From: Candidatus Rokuibacteriota bacterium
Lineage (GTDB): Bacteria; Methylomirabilota; Methylomirabilia; Rokubacteriales; CSP1-6
Length of the DNA: 55,996 nucleotides
Reading direction: 5' to 3'
NCBI GenBank assembly: GCA_003220435.1
Contig: QHSL01000082.1
Span: forward strand, 1 to 55,996
In this document: positions 50,915 through 55,996 of the stretch, one piece after another
Numbering within the stretch: position 1 is the stretch's first letter
How the letters are laid out: each line of letters opens with the position of its first letter
Notes under the pieces: model-generated
What the model was told of the DNA's origin: nothing
Databases searched by the model: none
What the model saw: only the letters and a program-made list of their open reading frames with translations
Position numbers and translations under genes: made by a program

Positions 50915-51513
50915 TGTCGCACGTCCAGGCGTACCTCGGCGAAGCCGCGGCGATCCTGGGCCGGCTCGACGTCCCCACGATCCAGAAGATGGTGGACCTC
51001 CTGGTCGCGCTGCGCGCCCGCGGGGGCCGACTCTTCTTCCTGGGCGTCGGCGGCGGCGCCGGCAACGCGTCGCACGCCGTCAACGACTTCCGCAAGATCG
51101 CCGGCATCGAGGCGTACACGCCGACCGACAACGTGTCCGAGCTGACGGCGCGCGTGAACGACGACGGCTGGGCCTCGGTGTTCTCCCGGTGGCTCGAGGT
51201 GAGCCGCCTCGAGAGCCGGGACATGGTGTTCGTCTTCTCTGTCGGTGGCGGCGACCTCGAGCGCAACGTTAGCCCGAACCTCGTGGAGGCGCTCCGGTAC
51301 GCCAAGGACAAGGGGGCCACGATCTGCGGCGTCGTCGGGCGCGACGGCGGCTACACCGCCAAGGTCGCCGACGCGTGCCTGATCATCCCCACTGTGAATC
51401 CGGCCACGGTCACGCCCCACACGGAGTCGTTCCAGCCGCTCGTCTGGCACCTGCTGGTGTCGCATCCGGCGCTGCAGGCGTCGGCGACGAAATGGGAGTC
51501 GGTCCGTCGCTAG
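50914..51513 (+). CDS. gmhA: SIS-domain protein, sedoheptulose-7-phosphate isomerase-like (GmhA-like)
   Basis: A 199-residue SIS-domain protein. The phosphosugar loop is LFFLGVGGGAGNASHAVNDFRKIAG (~40-64), followed by VFVFSVGGGDLERNVSPNLVEAL and the C-terminal TPHTESFQPLVWHLLVSHP, where GmhA has its catalytic His region. GmhA turns sedoheptulose-7-phosphate into heptose-7-phosphate. The SIS loop reads GVGGGAGNASH rather than the usual GNGGSAADAQH, so another phosphosugar is possible. It is the last gene of the run; the TAXI gene converges 13 bases away. No gmhB phosphatase is in the window. Confidence 0.82.
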   Translation: MSHVQAYLGEAAAILGRLDVPTIQKMVDLLVALRARGGRLFFLGVGGGAGNASHAVNDFRKIAGIEAYTPTDNVSELTARVNDDGWASVFSRWLEVSRLESRDMVFVFSVGGGDLERNVSPNLVEALRYAKDKGATICGVVGRDGGYTAKVADACLIIPTVNPATVTPHTESFQPLVWHLLVSHPALQASATKWESVRR

Positions 51514-51526
51514 CCCGCCGACGCAG

Positions 51527-52501
51527 CTACCGGGCGATTCCCTTCTCGTTGAAGAACCGCTGCGCCCCCGGGTGCAGCGGCAGGGCCATCCCGGCCAGCG
51601 CCGTCTGCAGCGTGAGGCTCCGCGCGGCCGAGTGGGCGGCGCGAAGCTTGGGCAGGCTCTCGAACACGGCCTTGGTGAACCGGTACACGAGATCCTCGGG
51701 CAGACCGGAGCGGGCGACCAGCATCGCCATCACCCCGGGGCTCACCACCTCCAACTCCTGCCCCGGGTAGGTATTCGCCGCGACCCGCTCGATGGTGTAG
51801 AAGGGATACTTCCGCTGGAGGGTCTCGGCGCCCGAGGTCCCCACGCCCACCAGCGTAAGCCGACCGGATCCGAAGGCGTCGGCGATGACCGGAGACCCGA
51901 GCGACGTCGTGAAGAACGCGGCGTCGACGAGCCCGGCCTTCAGCTGGTCGACCGCGGCGGTAGCCGGGAGGCGCGCGGTCGAGCCGAGATCGCGTTCGTG
52001 GAGCCCGTGCGCCTCGATGATCTGGAGCGCGTTCTGCTCGGCGCCCGAGCCGGGCAGGCCGAAGACGACGCGCTTGCCCTTGAGGTCGCGCACCGCCCTC
52101 ACGCCCGACGCCTTCGTCGCCACGATTTGCACCACCTCGGGATACACGGTGAAGATCCCGCTCATGGTCTTCACCGGCTTCCGCGTGAAAGCGTCGAGCG
52201 TGACGCCGTTGAACGCGTAGTAGGCGACGTCGTTCTGGAGCAAGGCGAAGTCGACCTCGCCCGAGCGTATCAGCTGGGCGTTCATAACCGAGCCCTCCGA
52301 CGATTCGACGCTGGCGCGGATGTTGAGGTCCCGGGCGTCGGAGACGATGCGTGCGATCGCGCCGGCGATCGGGTAGTAGATACCGTCCACAGAGCCCGAG
52401 GCGATCGTCACATGCCGCGGCGCTTCTGCGGCGAGCGGAGCCGGAAGCACCAGCGCGCCCGCGAGCGCGGCCACCAGGACGATAGTACGGTATCTGTTCA
52501 C
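51527..52501 (-). CDS. TAXI-family TRAP transporter solute-binding protein
   Basis: 324 residues. A signal peptide (~1-25: RYRTIVLVAALAGALVLPAPLAAEA) precedes the TAXI domain with HVTIASGSVDGIYYPIAGAIARIV, SEGSVMNAQLIRSGEVDFALLQND and GSGAEQNALQIIEAHGL. These periplasmic proteins bind organic acids such as glutamate or other carboxylates and feed DctQM-type permeases; none is in the window. GTG 52501 was chosen because GGGGGAGG lies 5 bases upstream; an in-frame start 17 codons earlier would place a non-signal extension in front. Confidence 0.9.
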   Translation of the reverse strand: MNRYRTIVLVAALAGALVLPAPLAAEAPRHVTIASGSVDGIYYPIAGAIARIVSDARDLNIRASVESSEGSVMNAQLIRSGEVDFALLQNDVAYYAFNGVTLDAFTRKPVKTMSGIFTVYPEVVQIVATKASGVRAVRDLKGKRVVFGLPGSGAEQNALQIIEAHGLHERDLGSTARLPATAAVDQLKAGLVDAAFFTTSLGSPVIADAFGSGRLTLVGVGTSGAETLQRKYPFYTIERVAANTYPGQELEVVSPGVMAMLVARSGLPEDLVYRFTKAVFESLPKLRAAHSAARSLTLQTALAGMALPLHPGAQRFFNEKGIAR

Positions 52502-52566
52502 ACACACCTCCCCCTGAGCGATGGATGGCGGCCCACGCTTCATTTTACCCACGACGGCGAGACGAC

Positions 52567-54066
52567 ATGCCCCGCCGGGTGATCCTGACGCTCGTCGCCC
52601 TGGCCGCGTTGATCGTGGTCGCGCGGCTCCACACGTACGACGAGCCGCTCGAGCGAGACATCACGGGCGCCGCCGTGATCGGGCACGAGCTCCTGGCCGG
52701 CCGCCCGCTCTATACCGACATGTGGGACCACAAGCCGCCGGCGCTCCACATCACCCACGCCGCCGCGATCCTGCTCGCGGGCTACGGACCCGGTGCAATC
52801 TACGTGCTGAACGTCGTCGCCGCGATCACTTCGCTTCTCGGCGTCTACGCGGGCGCCACGGTCGTCGGCGGGCGGGTGGCCGGACTCTGGGGCGCCGCCT
52901 TTTGGACCTTCGTGTCCGGAGACCTGTGGCTGCAGGCCAACCAGCCCAACACCGAGGTCTTCATCAACGCGTGCGTCGTGTGGGCGTTTGCCCTGCTCCT
53001 TCGCACGAATCGCCCGAGCCTTCTGCGCATGGTCGTGGTGGGCGCCTTCTTCGCCTGGGGCTCGCTCTACAAGCCCGTCATCGTCGCCCCGGCGGCTCTG
53101 CTGGCGGGCGCGCATCTGGCCGCGCCGCCGTGGGGACACACGCGCCGACGCGCCCTCGGCGACGTCGGCGTGATCGCGGCGGTCGGCGCCGCGGTGTGGC
53201 TTGGCACCTTCGCGTACTTCGCGGGCGCCGGCCGGTTCGCGGATTTCTACGGGGCGGTCTTCGTGTACAACCGGTTCTACTCCGGCAGCGTGCTGAACAA
53301 CCTGCGCGCGGGCCTGGTCCCGCAGACGCTGGCCCCGGCGATTCTCGCGATCGCGATCCCGCTCGCGGTGCTCACGCTCGCCGGCGGCGTGCGCGGCGCG
53401 ATCGCCGGCCCGCGCCGCCCGTGGCTCCACCTGCTCGCCCTGGTCGTCGGCACCGAGCTGGCAATCGCGCTGCCCGGGCAGTTCTACCCGCACTACTACC
53501 AGCTCTGGCTTCCGCCGCTGGCGATCGGCGCGGGCTGGGCCATCGGCTCGTTCGCCGGCGTGCGGCCGATTCCGGCGTGGACGCCCCACGCCGTGGGTGC
53601 CGCGGCCGTCTTGATTCTTCTGTCCCAGCAGCTCCCGCTCTACCAGGTGGAAGCCGAGACCTGGGCGCGCCTCAAGTACGGCGAGCTGTTCGTCTCCGAG
53701 GACGGGCTGGGGCGCGAGCTGGGCGCCCTGCTGACGCCGGGCGAGACGTTCTACGAATGGGGCGCCGAGACCGGGTTGTATTTCGTGAGCCGCCGCTCGC
53801 CGCCGAGCGGGGCCTTCTACGTGTTCCCGCTGCTGAACGGTCCAGCCGCGTACCCGCTGGCCGCGCGGGCGGTCGCCGACCTGGAGCGGAGGCCGCCGGC
53901 GATGTTCGTCGTCAACAAGGGCGTGATGTTCGGCGGCAAGATCCGCCATCCCGTCCTGGACTGGGCGGCCCCGCGCTACGTCGCCCTCGCGGGCACCGGT
54001 GACCGCGGCACCTTCGTGCTGTTCGTCCGCCGTGGCAGCCGACTCGACGTGACGCTCGCGAAGTAG
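52567..54066 (+). CDS. GT39-like membrane glycosyltransferase, copy 3
   Basis: 499 residues and about eleven hydrophobic segments. The first loop has YDEPLERDITGAAVIGHELLAGRPLYTDMWDHKPPALHI (~24-62), with the acidic pair and the WDHKPP motif of the ArnT/PMT-like superfamily. A soluble C-terminal part begins near 375. It is divergent from the TAXI gene with 65 bases between them. The ATG at 52567 was chosen over an upstream in-frame start (52525) that would lengthen the cytoplasmic tail. Substrate unknown. Confidence 0.84.
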   Translation: MPRRVILTLVALAALIVVARLHTYDEPLERDITGAAVIGHELLAGRPLYTDMWDHKPPALHITHAAAILLAGYGPGAIYVLNVVAAITSLLGVYAGATVVGGRVAGLWGAAFWTFVSGDLWLQANQPNTEVFINACVVWAFALLLRTNRPSLLRMVVVGAFFAWGSLYKPVIVAPAALLAGAHLAAPPWGHTRRRALGDVGVIAAVGAAVWLGTFAYFAGAGRFADFYGAVFVYNRFYSGSVLNNLRAGLVPQTLAPAILAIAIPLAVLTLAGGVRGAIAGPRRPWLHLLALVVGTELAIALPGQFYPHYYQLWLPPLAIGAGWAIGSFAGVRPIPAWTPHAVGAAAVLILLSQQLPLYQVEAETWARLKYGELFVSEDGLGRELGALLTPGETFYEWGAETGLYFVSRRSPPSGAFYVFPLLNGPAAYPLAARAVADLERRPPAMFVVNKGVMFGGKIRHPVLDWAAPRYVALAGTGDRGTFVLFVRRGSRLDVTLAK

Positions 54067-54095
54067 CGGCGCCGGCTCGGTGTAAACTGAGCGCC

Positions 54096-55996
54096 GTGGC
54101 TGCCCGGCTTGGCGTGGACATCGGCGGCACCTTCACCGACCTGGTCGTCATCGACGAGACCACGGGCGCCGCACGCGTGGGCAAGGTCCTCACCACCTCG
54201 AAGGACCCGGCCCACGGCGTCGAGCAAGGGATCGCGGCGCTCCTCGACGAGTCCCGGATCCCGGCGCCCGACGTCCGCGCGGTCGTCCACGGCACCACGC
54301 TGGCCACCAACGCCCTGATCGAGCGCAAAGGCGCGCGGACCGCGCTCCTGACCACCGAGGGCTTCCGCGACGCGCTCGAGATCCGGCACGAAGGCCGCTA
54401 CGACATGTACGACCTTTTCATCGATCCGCCGGCGCCCCTCGTGCCGCGGCGGCTCCGCCGCGAGGTCCGCGAGCGTCTTCTGCCGGACGGGTCGGTGTTG
54501 CGCCCGCTGGACGAAGCGGGGGCGCGGCGGGTCATTGGCGAGCTGGCGGCCGAAGGCGTGGAGGCGCTCGCGATCTGTCTGCTGCACGCTTACGTGAGCC
54601 CGTCGCACGAGCGGCGCTTGGCCGCGCTCGCCCACGAGATCGCCCCGCAGATGGTGGTCTCCTGCGCGTCGGAGGTCGTGCCCGAAATCCGCGAGTACGA
54701 GCGCAGCTCGACGACCACCGCCAACGTGTACGTGGCGCCGCTCATGGCCCGCTACCTCGAGGACCTCGAGCGGAGGCTGACCGAGCTCGGCATCCCCGGA
54801 CAGCTCTACATCATGCAGTCCTCGGGCGGCATCGCGCTGCCCCCGCTCGCCCGGCGGCTGCCGATCCGGCTCGTCGAGTCCGGGCCCGCCGCCGGCGCCC
54901 TGGCTGCGGCCCACGCCGCCCGGGAGCGCGGCGCGCCGAAGTTGCTCTCGTTCGACATGGGCGGCACGACCGCCAAGGCGTGCGTGATCGACGACGGCGT
55001 CCCGCTGATCGGCCGCGAGTTCGAGGTAGCGCGGGCCGATCGCTTCAAGAAGGGCTCCGGCCTGCCGGTCCGCGTGCCCGTGATCGAGATGATCGAGATC
55101 GGCGCCGGTGGTGGCTCCATCGCGCGCGTGGACCGGATGGGGCTCCTCAAGGTCGGGCCCGATAGCGCGGGCGCCGACCCCGGCCCGGCCTGCTACAACC
55201 TCGGCGGGCGCCAGCCCACGGTGACCGACGCCGACCTCCTGCTCGGCTACCTCGACGCCGGGTTCTTCCTGGGCGGGCGCATGTGGCTCGATCGCGAAGC
55301 GGCGCGCCGCGCGATCGACGAGCACGTCGCCCGGCCCCTCGGCCTCGACGTGACCTCGGCCGCCTGGGGCATCCATCGCGTGGTCAACGAGAACATGGCG
55401 GCGGCGGCGCGTATCCACGGCATCGAGCGCGGGAAAGATCTGCGGTCCTATCCGCTCTTCGCCTTCGGCGGCGCTGGCCCCGTTCACTGCTGGCAAGTGG
55501 CGCGCGTGTTGAAGGTGGAGCGCATCCTGCTTCCGTTCGGCGCCGGGGCGATGTCCGCCTACGGTCTCCTGGCGGCGCCGCTCGCCTTCGACTTCGTCCG
55601 GACGGGCCGCCAGCGGCTCGACTCGGCCGACTGGCCCGAGATCAACCGGCTCTTCGACGAGATGGAGGGCGAGGGGCGTCAGCTCCTCGCGCGAGCCGGG
55701 GTGGCGTCGGGCGGCGTCATCGTCTCGCGCCTGGCCGAGATGCGCTACGTGGGCCAGGGCCACGAGGTCGAGGCCGCGGTCCCGGCGGGCACGCTCTCCG
55801 GCGCCAGCCTCACCCAGATCACCGCGAGCTTCGAGCACGCGTATCGCGCGCTCTACCACCGGTTGCCGCAGGGCGTGCCGATCGAAGCGCTGAACTGGCG
55901 CGTGATCGCGACAGCAGGGACTGCCGTAGCCGGAAGGATCGGGCATGCGGAGCCGGGTCGAGTCTCTCTCAAGCCACCCCCGGTCAAAGCCGACCT
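54096..55996 (+). CDS. hyuA: Hydantoinase/oxoprolinase subunit A (HyuA-like), cut by window end
   Basis: 633 residues are visible. ARLGVDIGGTFTDLVVID (~3-20) and LLSFDMGGTTAKACVIDDG (~290) are the two ATP-binding ASKHA motifs. HGTTLATNALIERKGARTALLTTEGFRD and the N-terminal Hydant_A_N region are typical, and FGGAGPVHCWQVAR marks the C-terminal half. HyuA pairs with HyuB in ATP-dependent hydrolysis of hydantoins, 5-oxoproline or carboxylation of ketones; hyuB would lie beyond the edge. It starts with GTG 54096. The last ~15 codons (EPGRVSLKPPPVKAD) overlap a sequence resembling the 66-bp repeat at 35061-35360. Confidence 0.9.
   Translation, partial: MAARLGVDIGGTFTDLVVIDETTGAARVGKVLTTSKDPAHGVEQGIAALLDESRIPAPDVRAVVHGTTLATNALIERKGARTALLTTEGFRDALEIRHEGRYDMYDLFIDPPAPLVPRRLRREVRERLLPDGSVLRPLDEAGARRVIGELAAEGVEALAICLLHAYVSPSHERRLAALAHEIAPQMVVSCASEVVPEIREYERSSTTTANVYVAPLMARYLEDLERRLTELGIPGQLYIMQSSGGIALPPLARRLPIRLVESGPAAGALAAAHAARERGAPKLLSFDMGGTTAKACVIDDGVPLIGREFEVARADRFKKGSGLPVRVPVIEMIEIGAGGGSIARVDRMGLLKVGPDSAGADPGPACYNLGGRQPTVTDADLLLGYLDAGFFLGGRMWLDREAARRAIDEHVARPLGLDVTSAAWGIHRVVNENMAAAARIHGIERGKDLRSYPLFAFGGAGPVHCWQVARVLKVERILLPFGAGAMSAYGLLAAPLAFDFVRTGRQRLDSADWPEINRLFDEMEGEGRQLLARAGVASGGVIVSRLAEMRYVGQGHEVEAAVPAGTLSGASLTQITASFEHAYRALYHRLPQGVPIEALNWRVIATAGTAVAGRIGHAEPGRVSLKPPPVKAD
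55952..55996 (+). repeat. Partial copy related to the 66-bp repeat, at window edge
   Basis: Over 45 bases about 35 positions match the repeat units at 35061-35360, including a shared TCTCTCTCA block, GCCACCCCCGGT, an opening GCCGG and a closing CCGACCT. AGGATCGG precedes it (55935-55942) as it precedes the last unit of the array (35292-35299). The element is cut by the window end and lies in frame within hyuA. Confidence 0.55.

Noticed and set aside
53976-55946. 656-codon open frame on the minus strand
   Set aside because: It is antisense to hyuA, whose family motifs are clear. The translation is Arg/Asp/His-rich without any domain, a known effect of strong third-position GC bias.

Overview
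The window is a GC-rich chromosomal segment from a diderm (Gram-negative-type) bacterium: it encodes an outer-membrane secretin (PilQ), a PilP lipoprotein and heptose-nucleotide sugar enzymes. Gene starts often use GTG, and neighbouring genes often overlap by 1 to 8 bases. The combination of an hspR-type heat-shock operon, a DUF1844 protein, a complete Liv-type ABC transporter and a HyuA protein resembles Methylomirabilota/Rokubacteria-like lineages. That taxonomic guess is inference; no rRNA or other decisive marker is present.

Layout. (1) 1-4474, minus strand: a stress operon read hsp20, dnaK, J-domain gene, hspR (MerR type), lon. The dnaK reading frame is broken by a short deletion and the J-domain protein has SPD in place of the invariant HPD. 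(2) 4634-7077: a membrane-anchored unknown protein, a DUF1844 protein, and a mazG/macro-domain pair. (3) 7087-25227: a long type IV pilus locus, pilB-pilT-pilC-pilS-pilR, two almost identical pilin genes, a TMTC-like glycosyltransferase/TPR protein, pilD, a FimT/GspH minor pilin, a PilX-like protein and pilMNOPQ. Each pilin gene has its own sigma-54 promoter, and both carry the same palindrome (TGACG-N5-CGTCA) exactly 104 bases upstream of the -24 element: a likely PilR enhancer site. (4) 25229-31592: an aroC remnant, aroB, a TPR protein, efp, accB, a TPR/zinc-peptidase gene, accC and thiE. (5) 31647-36834: livKHMGF, with a 66-bp tandem repeat array between livM and livG. (6) 36806-42161: two GT39-like membrane glycosyltransferases, a MaoC-like hydratase, a MOSC protein and a FAD-dependent oxidoreductase. 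(7) 42173-44346, minus strand: a peroxiredoxin-like gene translationally coupled to a soluble sensor histidine kinase. (8) 44749-51513: a surface-polysaccharide run of GT2, transaldolase-like, UGM-like flavoprotein, methyltransferase, epimerase, hddC-like, hddA-like and gmhA-like genes. (9) 51527-55996: a TAXI-type solute-binding protein (minus), a third GT39-like protein, and a HyuA gene cut by the window end.

How the parts work together. PilS/PilR with sigma-54 should control pilin supply. PilD processes the pilins, PilB/PilT/PilC drive extension and retraction, PilMNOP align the machine and PilQ is the outer-membrane gate; the TMTC-like protein beside the pilins could glycosylate them. The GDP-heptose genes and the GT39/GT2 enzymes point to a decorated cell surface. 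The most unusual signals are the shared architecture of the two pilin promoters, the 66-bp repeat array with a related copy at the right edge inside hyuA, the damaged DnaK/J pair, and the aroC remnant that seems to keep both gene ends. No tRNA, rRNA, CRISPR array or insertion sequence was recognised.
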